Part shown: positions 18,801-26,571 of the stretch, piece by piece
Layout of the letters: each line of letters begins with the position of its first letter
How positions within the stretch are numbered: position 1 is the first letter of the stretch
Source: Pseudomonas fragi
Lineage (GTDB): Bacteria > Pseudomonadota > Gammaproteobacteria > Pseudomonadales > Pseudomonadaceae
NCBI RefSeq assembly: GCF_002269505.1
Contig: NZ_NQKQ01000006.1
Location: 141,305-205,304 of the forward strand
Direction: 5' to 3'
DNA length: 64,000 nt
The notes under the pieces: generated by a model
The model's input: only the letters and a program-made list of their open reading frames with translations
Told to the model about the DNA's origin: nothing
Databases searched by the model: none
Made by a program: the position numbers and the translations under genes

Positions 18801-18892
18801 TGTTTTCGCCCCAGGCGGACGGCAGCGTGATCGAGGCGGAAATTGTGTCTTCGGTGTTCTTCGACCCGAAAGGCGAACGGCAGAATATTTGA
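15875..18892 (+). CDS. soxA: Sarcosine oxidase alpha subunit
   Basis: 1005-aa large subunit. Domains in order: ferredoxin-like N-terminal domain (FTFNGQQYKGYEGDSLAAALL, GRSFKYSRPRGI), a Rossmann NAD/FAD domain (DVLIVGAGPAGLAAALAAGR near residue 172, ATGACERPLVYGNNDVPGNML), and a C-terminal aminomethyltransferase-like domain that binds THF (IDIQGPDAREFLNRIYTN, RISFTGELSYEVNI). It carries the channel that passes the imine to the folate site. A half REP lies after the stop, before soxG. Confidence 0.96.
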   Translation: MSQTHRLPNGGRVDRTKVLSFTFNGQQYKGYEGDSLAAALLANGVDVIGRSFKYSRPRGIYAAGAEEPNAVLQIGATEATQIPNVRATQQALYQGLVATSTNGWPNVNNDVMGILGKVGGKLMPPGFYYKTFMYPQSFWMTYEKYIRKAAGLGRSPTQNDPDTYDYMNHHCDVLIVGAGPAGLAAALAAGRSGARVIIADEQEEFGGSLLDSRESLDGKSAMEWVAKVIAELKTLPDVILLPRATVNGYHDHNFLTIHERLTDHLGDRAPIGQVRQRIHRVRAKRVVLATGACERPLVYGNNDVPGNMLAGAVSTYVRRYGVAPGKKLVLSTNNDHAYRVALDWLDAGQQVVAVADARSNPRGSLVEEARAKGIRILTGSAVIEARGSKHVTGARVAAIDVKALSVASPGEWLECDLLATSGGYSPVVHLASHLGGKPTWREDILGFVPGEAPQKRVCVGGINGVYPLGDSLADGFEGGVRAACEAGFKAVEGVLPKALNQLQEPTLALFHVPHEKGTARAPKQFVDLQNDVTAAAIELATREGFESVEHVKRYTALGFGTDQGKLGNVNGLAIAARSLNVTIPQMGTTMFRPNYTPVTFGAVAGRHCGHIFEPVRYTALQAWHVKQGAEFEDVGQWKRPWYFPRNGEDMHAAVKRECQAVRDSVGILDASTLGKIDIQGPDAREFLNRIYTNAWTKLDVGKARYGLMCKEDGMVFDDGVTACLADNHFVMTTTTGGAARVLQWLEIYQQTEWPELKVYFTSVTDHYATLTLSGPNSRKLLSEVTDIDLDREAFPFMTWKEGLVGGVPARVFRISFTGELSYEVNIQADYAMGVLEKIVGAGKQYNLTPYGTETMHVLRAEKGFIIVGQDTDGSMTPDDLNMGWCVGRTKPFSWIGWRGMNREDCVREQRKQLVGLKPLNPTQWLPEGAQLVFDAKQAIPMTMVGHVTSSYAHNSLGYSFAMGVVKGGLKRIGERVFSPQADGSVIEAEIVSSVFFDPKGERQNI

Positions 18893-18900
18893 GCCAAGCT

Positions 18901-18923
18901 GTGGGAGCGAGCCTGCTCGCGAA
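18901..18923. repeat. Single REP, family B, inside the sox operon
   Basis: GTGGGAGCGAGCCTGCTCGC, one copy without an inverted partner, in the 68-bp soxA-soxG gap. Confidence 0.75.
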
Positions 18924-18960
18924 GGCAGTCAATCAACACAATATTGCTAACGGGTGATCC

Positions 18961-19593
18961 ATGACCACAGCCAACGTATACCAACAGCGTCCGGACTCGG
19001 GCGCCAAAGCCGAGTCATCGCTGCACCATGCCAACCTGGCCGGTCTGATCGCCAAGGGCCGCAAAAACCCCGGCGTGACCGTACGCGAGAAAAAACTGCT
19101 GGGTCACCTGACTCTGCGCGGTGACGCCAAAGACCCGGCTTTTGCCGAAGGTGTGCACAAGGCCCTGGGCCTGGAACTGCCCGTGGCCCTGAGCCTGGTG
19201 GCCAACGCTGAGACCTCGCTGCAATGGATGGGGCCTGATGAATGGCTGCTGATTGTGCCCGGCGGCCAGGAATTTGCCGTGGAACAAGCGCTGCGGGCGG
19301 CGCTGGCGGGGCTGCATATTTCGGTGGTCAACGTCAGTGGCGGGCAACAGCTGCTGGAACTGAGCGGGCCGAAGGTGCGCGAGGTGCTGATGAAGTCCAC
19401 CAGCTATGACGTACACCCGGACAACTTCCCGGTGGGCAAGGCGGTGGGCACGGTGTTCGCCAAATCGCAGCTGGTGATCCGCCACACGGCTGAAGACACC
19501 TGGGAACTGCTGATTCGCCGCAGCTTTTCGGATTACTGGTGGTTATGGTTGCAGGATGCGGCGGCTGAATACGGGTTGAGCGTCGAAGCCTGA
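18961..19593 (+). CDS. soxG: Sarcosine oxidase gamma subunit
   Basis: 210-aa fourth subunit of heterotetrameric sarcosine oxidase, with an aminomethyltransferase-like fold (VTVREKKLLGHLTLRGD, LQWMGPDEWLLIVPG, DVHPDNFPVGKA, WELLIRRSFSDYWWLWLQDAAAEYG). The ribosome site is weak (GGGTGATCC) and the gap to soxA unusually long, because a REP copy was inserted. A family A REP doublet separates it from purU. Confidence 0.94.
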   Translation: MTTANVYQQRPDSGAKAESSLHHANLAGLIAKGRKNPGVTVREKKLLGHLTLRGDAKDPAFAEGVHKALGLELPVALSLVANAETSLQWMGPDEWLLIVPGGQEFAVEQALRAALAGLHISVVNVSGGQQLLELSGPKVREVLMKSTSYDVHPDNFPVGKAVGTVFAKSQLVIRHTAEDTWELLIRRSFSDYWWLWLQDAAAEYGLSVEA

Positions 19594-19604
19594 GTCACGG
19601 CGGG

Positions 19605-19710
19605 CCCTCACCCCAACCCTCTCCCGGAGGGAGAGGGGGCTGATTGTCGGTGTTCTTGAACGCGCGTGCGGTCAGTGCCCTCTCCCTCCGGGAGAGGGCC
19701 CGGGGGAGGT
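19605..19710. repeat. REP doublet, family A
   Basis: Inverted CTCTCCCGGAGGGAGAG palindromes between soxG and purU. Confidence 0.85.
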
Positions 19711-19749
19711 GCTCTTTGCTTTTCACCTAAAAACAACAAGGAACTCCCC

Positions 19750-20607
19750 ATGAGCCGCGCCCCCGACACCTGGATCCTCACCGCCGACTGCCCGAGCCTG
19801 CTGGGCACAGTGGACGCGGTTACCCGCTATCTGTTCGAACATCGCTGCTACGTCACCGAACACCACTCCTTCGATGACCAGCGCTCGGCGCGGTTTTTTA
19901 TCCGTGTCGAATTCCGTCAGCCCGACGGTTTCGATGAACACGAATTTCGCGCAGGCCTGGCCGAACGGGGCCAGGCCTTTGGCATGACGTTCGAACTGAC
20001 GCCGCCACACCATCGGCCCAAAGTGCTGATTATGGTGTCCAAGGCTGACCACTGCCTCAACGACCTGCTCTATCGCCAGCGTATCGGTCAGTTGTCAATG
20101 GACGTCGTGGCCGTGGTCTCCAATCACCCCGATCTGGCGCCTCTGGCGCAGTGGCACGGTATTCCCTATCACCACTTCGCCCTCGACCCGGCCAACAAGC
20201 CCGCGCAGGAGGCCAAGGTTTGGCAGGTGATCGAAGACACTGGCGCCGAGCTGGTGATCCTCGCCCGCTATATGCAAGTGCTGTCCCCCGAGCTGTGCCG
20301 CAAGCTCGATGGCAAGGCGATCAATATTCACCACTCCCTGCTGCCCGGCTTCAAGGGCGCCAAGCCTTATCACCAGGCCTATGAAAAGGGCGTCAAGCTG
20401 GTGGGCGCCACCGCGCACTACATCAATAACGACCTCGACGAAGGGCCGATCATTGCCCAGGGTGTCGAGGTGGTAGATCACAGCCACTACCCCGAAGACC
20501 TGATCGCCAAGGGCCGCGATATCGAAGCGCAAACCCTGGCCCGAGGTGTGGGGTATCACATTGAACGGCGCGTTTTCCTAAATGGAGGTCGTACGGTGGT
20601 GCTTTGA
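19750..20607 (+). CDS. purU: Formyltetrahydrofolate deformylase
   Basis: 285-aa enzyme that hydrolyses 10-formyl-THF to formate and THF, recycling the folate loaded during sarcosine and glycine breakdown. Residues 1-85 form an ACT domain (WILTADCPSLLGTVDAVTRY); the rest is a formyltransferase-type domain with INIHHSLLPGFKGAKPYHQA and GATAHYINNDLDEGPIIAQ, including the catalytic N/H/D-type residues. ATG 19750 was chosen; in-frame codons upstream are REP sequence. Confidence 0.95.
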   Translation: MSRAPDTWILTADCPSLLGTVDAVTRYLFEHRCYVTEHHSFDDQRSARFFIRVEFRQPDGFDEHEFRAGLAERGQAFGMTFELTPPHHRPKVLIMVSKADHCLNDLLYRQRIGQLSMDVVAVVSNHPDLAPLAQWHGIPYHHFALDPANKPAQEAKVWQVIEDTGAELVILARYMQVLSPELCRKLDGKAINIHHSLLPGFKGAKPYHQAYEKGVKLVGATAHYINNDLDEGPIIAQGVEVVDHSHYPEDLIAKGRDIEAQTLARGVGYHIERRVFLNGGRTVVL

Positions 20608-20673
20608 GCCCGCGCCACCTTCTAAGCTGCAAGCAGCAAGTTAATCCCTCCAATAACAACAAGGGTGAATACG

Positions 20674-21873
20674 ATGGCTGACAATCGCGGTGTGGTGTAC
20701 CTGGGCAACGGCCAGGTTGAAGTGCAAAGCATTCCTTTCCCCAAGATGCAGAACCCCCAGGGCAAGCCCATTCACCACGGGGTGATCCTGCGGGTGGTGT
20801 CGACCAATATCTGCGGCTCGGACCAGCATATGGTGCGTGGCCGCACCACGGCGCAAACCGGGCTGGTGCTGGGGCATGAAATTACCGGCGAGGTGATTGA
20901 AGCCGGGCGTGATGTGGAGCACCTGAAAGTCGGCGACCTGGTGTCGGTGCCGTTCAACGTGGCGTGCGGCCGCTGCCGCAGCTGTAAGGAGCAGAACACG
21001 GGCGTGTGTCTGACCGTCAACCCGGCCCGTCCCGGCGGCGCATATGGTTACGTGGACATGGGCGACTGGGTTGGCGGTCAGGCTGAATATGTATTGGTAC
21101 CTTACGCCGATTTCAACCTGCTCAAGCTGCCCAATCGCGATGCAGCGATGGAAAAGATTCGTGACCTCACCTGCCTCTCCGACATCCTGCCCACCGGCTA
21201 TCACGGCGCAGTCACTGCTGGTGTTGGCCCTGGCAGTACGGTGTATATCGCCGGCGCAGGACCTGTGGGCCTGGCAGCTGCGGCCTCCGCGCGCTTGCTG
21301 GGTGCGGCGGTGGTGATTGTCGGTGACGTTAACCCGATTCGTCTGGCCCACGCCAAGGCGCAGGGTTTTGAAATTGCCGATCTGTCCAAGGACACGCCGT
21401 TGCACGAACAAATCGCCGAGTTGTTGGGCGAGCCGGAAGTGGATTGCGCCGTGGATGCGGTCGGTTTTGAAGCGCGCGGCCACGGCCATGACGGAGTCAA
21501 GCATGAAGCGCCGGCCACGGTGCTCAACTCGCTGATGGGCGTGGTGCGGGTGGCAGGCAAGATCGGTATTCCGGGCCTGTACGTGACGGAAGATCCGGGC
21601 GCGGTGGATGCGGCTGCGAAGAAGGGCAGCCTGAGCATCCGTTTCGGGTTGGGCTGGGCTAAATCCCACAGCTTCCACACCGGGCAGACCCCGGTGATGA
21701 AATACAACCGCCAGCTGATGCAGGCGATCATGTGGGACCGGATCAAGATTGCCGACATTGTCGGCGTTGAGGTGATCGGCCTGGACGATGCGCCACGGGG
21801 CTACGGCGAGTTCGATGCCGGTGTGCCGAAGAAGTTTGTGATCGACCCGCACCGGATGTTCAGCAAGGGTTAA
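20674..21873 (+). CDS. fdhA: Glutathione-independent formaldehyde dehydrogenase
   Basis: 399-aa zinc-dependent medium-chain dehydrogenase that oxidises the formaldehyde released by demethylation to formate with NAD. Seen: CGSDQHMVRG near the catalytic zinc, GHEITGEVIEAG, a structural-zinc loop CGRCRSCKEQNTGVC, the NAD motif VYIAGAGPVGLAAAASARLLGA, and the extended C-terminal segment typical of P. putida FdhA. ATG 20674, with AAGGG 8 bp upstream, was preferred to GTG 20665. Confidence 0.95.
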   Translation: MADNRGVVYLGNGQVEVQSIPFPKMQNPQGKPIHHGVILRVVSTNICGSDQHMVRGRTTAQTGLVLGHEITGEVIEAGRDVEHLKVGDLVSVPFNVACGRCRSCKEQNTGVCLTVNPARPGGAYGYVDMGDWVGGQAEYVLVPYADFNLLKLPNRDAAMEKIRDLTCLSDILPTGYHGAVTAGVGPGSTVYIAGAGPVGLAAAASARLLGAAVVIVGDVNPIRLAHAKAQGFEIADLSKDTPLHEQIAELLGEPEVDCAVDAVGFEARGHGHDGVKHEAPATVLNSLMGVVRVAGKIGIPGLYVTEDPGAVDAAAKKGSLSIRFGLGWAKSHSFHTGQTPVMKYNRQLMQAIMWDRIKIADIVGVEVIGLDDAPRGYGEFDAGVPKKFVIDPHRMFSKG

Positions 21874-21884
21874 ACCATGCTTCG

Positions 21885-21969
21885 CCCGTAGTCGCTGCCG
21901 AGGAACGAAGGCTGCGAGCTTTTGACTATCAAGAGCTCGCAGCCTTCGTTCCTCGGCAGCGACTACGGG
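21885..21969. repeat. Long near-perfect inverted repeat (REP family C)
   Basis: Arms 21885-21923 and 21931-21969, 39 bp each with one mismatch and a 7-nt loop, built from the GTAGTCGCTGCCG...AGGCTGCGA element. It sits between the convergent ends of fdhA and the anti-sigma gene and probably stops transcription from both sides. Confidence 0.9.
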
Positions 21970-21971
21970 TT

Positions 21972-22646
21972 TTACAGTGCCGCCAACGGTCCCTGATACA
22001 GCACGGGGCCGGTTGGTTGCCCGGTTGGTGAGCCGCCCTGGGGTTCAAGGCTGACCGCCAGCACCACCGGAATCCTGATCAATTGCTGCTGGCTTTGGCT
22101 GAGTACGATCCGCCCATCGCCATCGCGGGGGATCAGCCCCAAGGACACCGGTTTGCCTTCGACCGGTATCGCCCACAACTCCAGGCTGCGGCCTGTATCC
22201 ACAGCCGCCAGTTCCAGTGGCCGCACCTTCAGATAGTCAGCGTGCGCCTCGATACGCAGGGCGGGCTGCGCCGTGCCGCTGAGCAAGGTGGCCTTGTACT
22301 GAACGTTGTCGCGGTTATACAGCAGGCCTACGCTCAGGGCGATCAGCAGTGAACCGGCAAGTGCACTCAAGCGCAGCCAGTTCCAGAACGCACGCTTTGC
22401 CGGCACATGCAGGGTTTGCGGTTCGATGCGCGCCACGATCGCCTGCCATACGTGACCGGGAACAGGTTGCTCGATCAGGGGCTCGGTCAGCAGGTTAAGG
22501 TGTTCCAGCCAGCGGGCCAGTTCGGCGCGCAGAAGCGCATCGCCTTGCAGCAGGTGCTCAAAGCGTCTGCGGGCCCTGGGCGGCATTAGCCCGATGGCGT
22601 AATCGGCAGCCAGCGCACGGCGCAGCTCGGGGGTTTGATAGTTCAT
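21972..22646 (-). CDS. Anti-sigma factor, RskA-like
   Basis: 224-aa membrane regulator. An N-terminal zinc-less anti-sigma domain (residues 1-60, RRALAADYAIGLMPPRARRRFEHLL) is followed by one transmembrane segment at about 92-110 (LRLSALAGSLLIALSVGLLY) and a periplasmic RskA-type domain with SLELWAIPVEGKPVSLGLIP. It would hold the co-transcribed sigma factor at the membrane. Its ATG overlaps the sigma stop (ATGA), and the sigma gene is upstream. The trigger is not evident from sequence. Confidence 0.88.
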   Translation of the reverse strand: MNYQTPELRRALAADYAIGLMPPRARRRFEHLLQGDALLRAELARWLEHLNLLTEPLIEQPVPGHVWQAIVARIEPQTLHVPAKRAFWNWLRLSALAGSLLIALSVGLLYNRDNVQYKATLLSGTAQPALRIEAHADYLKVRPLELAAVDTGRSLELWAIPVEGKPVSLGLIPRDGDGRIVLSQSQQQLIRIPVVLAVSLEPQGGSPTGQPTGPVLYQGPLAAL

Positions 22647-23275
22647 GATTCGAGGCACCTGCGCAGTCGCTCCATACCCCGGCGGATCCAGGACTTGACC
22701 GACCCCAGCGGCGCGGCCAATTGCTGCGCCAGTTCGCTGGCGCTCAGGCCATGAAAATAAGCGATGGTGATGCTCTGGCGCTGCATGCCCTCCAGACCTT
22801 CCAGGCATTGGTTGAGGGCGCGTGCTTCACGGGCGCTGTCCAGTTGTTCCAGGGCGCTGGGGCTTTGATCGGCCACGGCGTCCTGCTGCAGGTCACTCAA
22901 TGGCAATTCGCGGTGCTTGCGCAACTGGTCGATGGCCTGGTTGCGGGTGATGGTGATCATCCAGGTCAGCGGTGCCGACAAATGGGCTTCGTAACGCGAG
23001 GCGTTGTGCCAGATACGCACAAAACTTTCCTGCACCACTTCCTCTGCCAGATCACTGCGCCCCATGCAGCGCAAAGCCACGCTGTACAAGCGCGGGGCCA
23101 CACTGCGATAGAGGGTTTCGAAGGCGCGCCGATTACCCAGTGAACATTGGGCCAGGAGCTTTTCAAGGTAATCGGTATTGGCGGTTAAAATAGCTGTTCT
23201 CCCCTCAAAAAAAGCCAGGACTTCAGACCAGTTGTCGGTTGAGGGTAGTTCAGGGTGTGGGGTTGTTCCAATCAT
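22643..23275 (-). CDS. ECF-type RNA polymerase sigma factor
   Basis: 210-aa sigma-70 family factor with region 2 (AFETLYRSVAPRLYSVALRC, then AEEVVQESFVRIW) and region 4 (ITIAYFHGLSASELAQQLAA, then GSVKSWIRRGMERLR). It is paired with the RskA-like anti-sigma. ATG 23275 is backed by GAGGTG 5 bp upstream; longer in-frame starts lack one. The divergent DUF2780 gene carries an ECF-like promoter (GGAAC-N17-GTCT), so it is a plausible regulon member (inference). Confidence 0.9.
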   Translation of the reverse strand: MIGTTPHPELPSTDNWSEVLAFFEGRTAILTANTDYLEKLLAQCSLGNRRAFETLYRSVAPRLYSVALRCMGRSDLAEEVVQESFVRIWHNASRYEAHLSAPLTWMITITRNQAIDQLRKHRELPLSDLQQDAVADQSPSALEQLDSAREARALNQCLEGLEGMQRQSITIAYFHGLSASELAQQLAAPLGSVKSWIRRGMERLRRCLES

Positions 23276-23374
23276 GTGAGTCACCTCGCTGCTCTGTATA
23301 CGCAGGCAAGGGCTCAGCGGATGCACCTGTTTTCAATTAAGATCGCAGGCCGTCTGATCCGATAGTGGCACTTG

Positions 23375-23400
23375 GGAACATCTGTCCGGTTTTTGGGTCT
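23375..23400 (+). promoter_or_regulatory. Candidate ECF sigma promoter for the DUF2780 gene
   Basis: GGAAC at 23375-23379 and GTCT at 23397-23400 are separated by 17 bp, the common ECF -35/-10 arrangement. It points toward the DUF2780 gene and away from the sigma operon. Recognition by the neighbouring sigma factor is inference. Confidence 0.5.
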
Positions 23401-23411
23401 TACCCATAGTT

Positions 23412-23440
23412 TTACCGCTCCATGGCGGGCGGTTTTTTGG
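23412..23440 (+). terminator. Leader hairpin with T-run before the DUF2780 gene
   Basis: ACCGC...GGCGGT stem followed by TTTTTT, located just downstream of the predicted transcription start and 18 bp before the start codon. It looks like an intrinsic terminator or attenuator in the leader. Confidence 0.45.
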
Positions 23441-23457
23441 TTCTAGAGGTTGAAGCG

Positions 23458-24015
23458 ATGAAAAAGTTGAGCGGCGTGGCACTGGCAACATTGATGACCG
23501 TGGCAGCGAGCCCGGTGTTTGCAGGTTTTAGCCTGAGCGACGTGGCCAACGTGGCTGCGCAAGTGCAGGGTGGCAACGGTAACGGCGCAACCACGGACAA
23601 ATCGGCACAAGCCGTGCAAATGCTGACCAAGGTCAACGAGCTGGGCGTCAAGCCTGAGCAGGCGGCGGGCGGTATTGGCGCGATGTTGAGCCTTGCGAAA
23701 AACCAGCTGACCTCCAGCGACTACTCCGAACTGACCAAGCAAGTGCCAGGCGTGAACAAGCTGGCAGGCGCCGGTGCCCTGGGCCAACTGAGCCAGTTGG
23801 GCGGCTTGCTGGGCAAGTCCAGCGGCGTTTCCGAGACCGCAACCAGCGCTGTGAGCAACGTGGCCAACACTGACCAGCTCAACAGCGCCTTTACTGCGCT
23901 GGGCATGCAGGACGGCATGGTTGCCAAGTTTGCCCCGGTATTGCTGGACTACTTCAAAGGCCAGAACGTCAGCACTTCGCTGCTGAGCAAACTGAGCAGC
24001 GCCTGGGGCGTTTAA
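23458..24015 (+). CDS. DUF2780 secreted protein
   Basis: 185-aa protein with a cleavable signal peptide (residues 1-22, ...ASPVFA/G). The mature part is rich in Ala, Gly, Ser, Leu and Gln and matches the DUF2780/VcgC-VcgE type (LGVKPEQAAGGIGAMLSLAK; ALGMQDGMVAKFAPVLLDYF). Function unknown; it is probably periplasmic or exported. AGAGG lies 8 bp upstream of ATG 23458. A possible ECF promoter and a leader hairpin precede it. Confidence 0.85.
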   Translation: MKKLSGVALATLMTVAASPVFAGFSLSDVANVAAQVQGGNGNGATTDKSAQAVQMLTKVNELGVKPEQAAGGIGAMLSLAKNQLTSSDYSELTKQVPGVNKLAGAGALGQLSQLGGLLGKSSGVSETATSAVSNVANTDQLNSAFTALGMQDGMVAKFAPVLLDYFKGQNVSTSLLSKLSSAWGV

Positions 24016-24018
24016 AGG

Positions 24019-24906
24019 CTAGCCGCGCTCGGCACGCAAAGTGCTGATGCGCTGGTCTTTCAGGGTCCAGAGCTGGTTGACCCAGCCCTGGACCTGTTCA
24101 CGGAACACCGGGTCGTTTTCGTAATCCCCCTGCCACAATGCCGGATCCAGTTCGCGGGTCTGTATATCGACAATCACCTTGGGCACCTGCCCGCTGATCA
24201 ACTGCCAAAAGCCCGGAATCTTTGCCTGTGGATAAACCACGGTCACGTCGAGCACGGCATCCAGCTGTTCGCCCATCGCCGCCAGCACAAACGCTACGCC
24301 GCCTGCCTTGGGCTTGAGCAGCCAGGTATAGGGTGAGTGTTGCTGCGCGTGTTTGGCCGGGGTGAAACGCGTGCCTTCGAGGTAATTGACGATCGTCACC
24401 GGTTGGCGCTTGAACAGTTCGCAGGCGGCCCGGGTGATCTTCAGGTCTTCACCTTTGAGCTGCGGGTGTTTGGCCAGAAAGGCCTTGGAATAACGCTTCA
24501 TGAAGGGGTAGTCGAGGGCCCACCAGGCCAGGCCCAGAAAGGGCACCCAGATCAGTTCTTTTTTCAGGAAGAATTTGAAGAACGGCGTGCGTCGGTTCAG
24601 GCCCTGCATCAGGGCGGGGATATCGACCCACGACTGGTGATTGCTGATCACCAGATACGAGGTATCGCGGCTCAGGCCTTCGGCGCCGCGAATGTCCCAT
24701 TGGGTGGGCAGGCACAGGGCAAAAATGCGTTTGTCGATTTCGGACCAGGTTTCGGCGATCCACATCACCGCCCGCGAATTGTAGTCGCGCAGGCGCCCCG
24801 ACGATGCCAGTTTGAGCAAGGCAAACAGCATCAACGGCCCGAACAGGATCAGGGTGTTGCACAGCAATAACAGGGTGACCAGACAGCCGGTGAGCAGGCG
24901 GCGCAT
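24019..24906 (-). CDS. YihG-type lysophospholipid acyltransferase
   Basis: 295-aa membrane acyltransferase of the PlsC superfamily. A hydrophobic N-terminus (residues 8-34) is followed by the catalytic H90-x4-D95 motif (SNHQSWVD) and the EGTRFTPAKH substrate motif. It would transfer an acyl chain to a lysophospholipid at the inner membrane. ATG 24906 was chosen over TTG 24912; AGAG lies 6 bp upstream. It converges with the DUF2780 gene, 3 bp apart. Confidence 0.87.
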   Translation of the reverse strand: MRRLLTGCLVTLLLLCNTLILFGPLMLFALLKLASSGRLRDYNSRAVMWIAETWSEIDKRIFALCLPTQWDIRGAEGLSRDTSYLVISNHQSWVDIPALMQGLNRRTPFFKFFLKKELIWVPFLGLAWWALDYPFMKRYSKAFLAKHPQLKGEDLKITRAACELFKRQPVTIVNYLEGTRFTPAKHAQQHSPYTWLLKPKAGGVAFVLAAMGEQLDAVLDVTVVYPQAKIPGFWQLISGQVPKVIVDIQTRELDPALWQGDYENDPVFREQVQGWVNQLWTLKDQRISTLRAERG

Positions 24907-24978
24907 AAGCAACTCTTGAACGTTTAAGGACGGGTCATGATAAGCAGACTGGCGTAGAACGCCAAATCCATGGACCTT

Positions 24979-25063
24979 GTGGGAGCGAGCCTGCTCGCGA
25001 TAGCCTCAACGCGGTGAAGCAGACTCATCAGGTCGCCAGTATCGCGAGCAGGCTCGCTCCCAC
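24979..25063. repeat. REP pair, family B
   Basis: GTGGGAGCGAGCCTGCTCGC and inverted partner, between the acyltransferase and the divergent retropepsin-like gene. Confidence 0.85.
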
Positions 25064-25128
25064 ACACCCAGTGTGAACCTACTGTGGCTAAGTGGTCTAA
25101 CTCTTACTTTTTCAAAGGAAATGCCTGC

Positions 25129-25629
25129 ATGAAGTCTGTTCTTGCGTTGCTGTCTGTATTGGCGCTGCCGGTAATGGCCGCCGAGCCGACCCTTTACGGG
25201 CGTTACGAGTACATCAAATTGCCGGAAATCGGCGAGACCCTTAAAGCCAAGATGGACACGGGTGCCTTGACCGCGTCGCTGTCGGCCAAAAATATCCAGA
25301 CCTTTACCCGTGACGGTGAAGAGTGGGTACGCTTCCAGCTGGCCACCGAAGGCGCAAGCAGCAAAGTGTATGAACATAAGGTGGCGCGCATCAGCAAAAT
25401 CAAAAGCCGCGCCGATGAAGATGAAGACCGGGACACGCCCGAAAGCGCCAAGCGCCCGGTGGTGGATCTGGAAATGTGCCTGGGTAACGTCAAGCGCACC
25501 GTGGAGGTCAACCTTACCGATCGGAGCAGCTTCAACTACCCGCTGTTGATCGGCGCCAAGGCGCTGCGCGAGTTTGGTGCGGCGGTGAATCCGGCCCGTC
25601 GTTATACGGCTGACAAGCCGGATTGCTGA
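25129..25629 (+). CDS. Periplasmic retropepsin-like protein (RimK-associated protease-like)
   Basis: 166-aa protein with a signal peptide (residues 1-17, PVMA/AEP) and a single aspartyl-protease-like domain: LKAKMDTGALTASLSAKNI with D43-T44-G45, then PVVDLEMCLGNVKRTVEVNL and YPLLIGAKALREFG. It belongs to the family annotated as ATP-dependent zinc protease or RimK/ LysX-associated protein; activity is not established from sequence. AAAGGAA precedes ATG 25129. Confidence 0.83.
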   Translation: MKSVLALLSVLALPVMAAEPTLYGRYEYIKLPEIGETLKAKMDTGALTASLSAKNIQTFTRDGEEWVRFQLATEGASSKVYEHKVARISKIKSRADEDEDRDTPESAKRPVVDLEMCLGNVKRTVEVNLTDRSSFNYPLLIGAKALREFGAAVNPARRYTADKPDC

Positions 25630-25640
25630 GTCACCCCCGG

Positions 25641-25755
25641 CCCTCACCCCAGCCCTCTCCCGGAGGGAGAGGGGGCCGATCTTCAGCGTACTCAAAATCC
25701 GCGTCACCCCCGAACAAGCCCCCTCTCCCTATGGGAGAGGGCTGGGGTGAGGGGC
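25641..25755. repeat. REP doublet, family A
   Basis: Inverted CTCTCCC/GGGAGAG palindromes between the retropepsin-like gene and the convergent mtgA. Confidence 0.85.
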
Positions 25756-25770
25756 TTTCAGGCTTTCAGG

Positions 25771-26493
25771 TTAACTGGACCAAGGCGCCTTGCGTGAGTT
25801 GTTCAGAGTGGTGAGATAGCTGTCGCCACCCAACTGGCTCATTTGCTGACGAATCCAGCCGGCGCGGCGGCTGACATAGGTGCTGGGGTGGCTGGCACTC
25901 CAGTTCAGCGGGCTGGGCAGCACGGCCGCCAGATAACTGGCCTGCTGGCGCGAAAGGTTTTTGGCGCTCACGCCAAAGTGATGCTGTGCTGCGGCTTCGG
26001 CGCCGAACACGCCTTCATCCCACTCCGCGCTATTGAGGTACACCTCCAGAATCCGCTGTTTGGGCCACAACACTTCAATCAACGCGGTAAACCAGGCTTC
26101 CAGACCTTTGCGCAGCCAACTGCGGCCCGACCACAAAAACAGGTTCTTCGACACTTGCTGGCTCAGCGTACTGGCGCCGCGCACTGTGCCGCCTTGCTCG
26201 TTGTGGATCAGCGCAGCCCTGATCGCCCCGAAGTCAAAACCCCAGTGCTCGGGGAATTTCTGATCTTCACCCGCCATGACCGCAACTTTCAGTTCGTCGG
26301 ATATTTCATCCCACGGCCGCCAGCTGCGTTGCAGGTCAATCGGCTGGCCATCAAGCCACGACTCGACCTTGCGCTCGACCATCAGTGCCGTGCCGGGGGG
26401 TGGCACCCAGCGAAAAATCAGCACCAGCAATGCGCTGCCCACTGCGAACCAGAGCAGGGCTTTAAGAAAGCGATGAACAAGAAAACGCAGCAT
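25771..26493 (-). CDS. mtgA: Monofunctional biosynthetic peptidoglycan transglycosylase
   Basis: 240-aa GT51 enzyme that polymerises lipid II into glycan strands. One transmembrane segment (residues 10-28) is followed by the catalytic motif VMAGEDQKFPEHWGFD (Glu76) and GGTVRGASTLSQQVSKNLFL, then RKGLEAWFTALIEVLWPKQRILEVYLN. The start at MLRFLVHRFLK was preferred on family length (about 236 aa); an upstream in-frame ATG at 26526 would add 11 residues. Neither has a strong ribosome site. Confidence 0.93.
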   Translation of the reverse strand: MLRFLVHRFLKALLWFAVGSALLVLIFRWVPPPGTALMVERKVESWLDGQPIDLQRSWRPWDEISDELKVAVMAGEDQKFPEHWGFDFGAIRAALIHNEQGGTVRGASTLSQQVSKNLFLWSGRSWLRKGLEAWFTALIEVLWPKQRILEVYLNSAEWDEGVFGAEAAAQHHFGVSAKNLSRQQASYLAAVLPSPLNWSASHPSTYVSRRAGWIRQQMSQLGGDSYLTTLNNSRKAPWSS

Positions 26494-26571
26494 GGATGAC
26501 TTGGCCGAACCCGTTGAGCGGGCCATTATACAGACACTGCGCTATTCCATGATCCCGACTGGAGTTACCCC

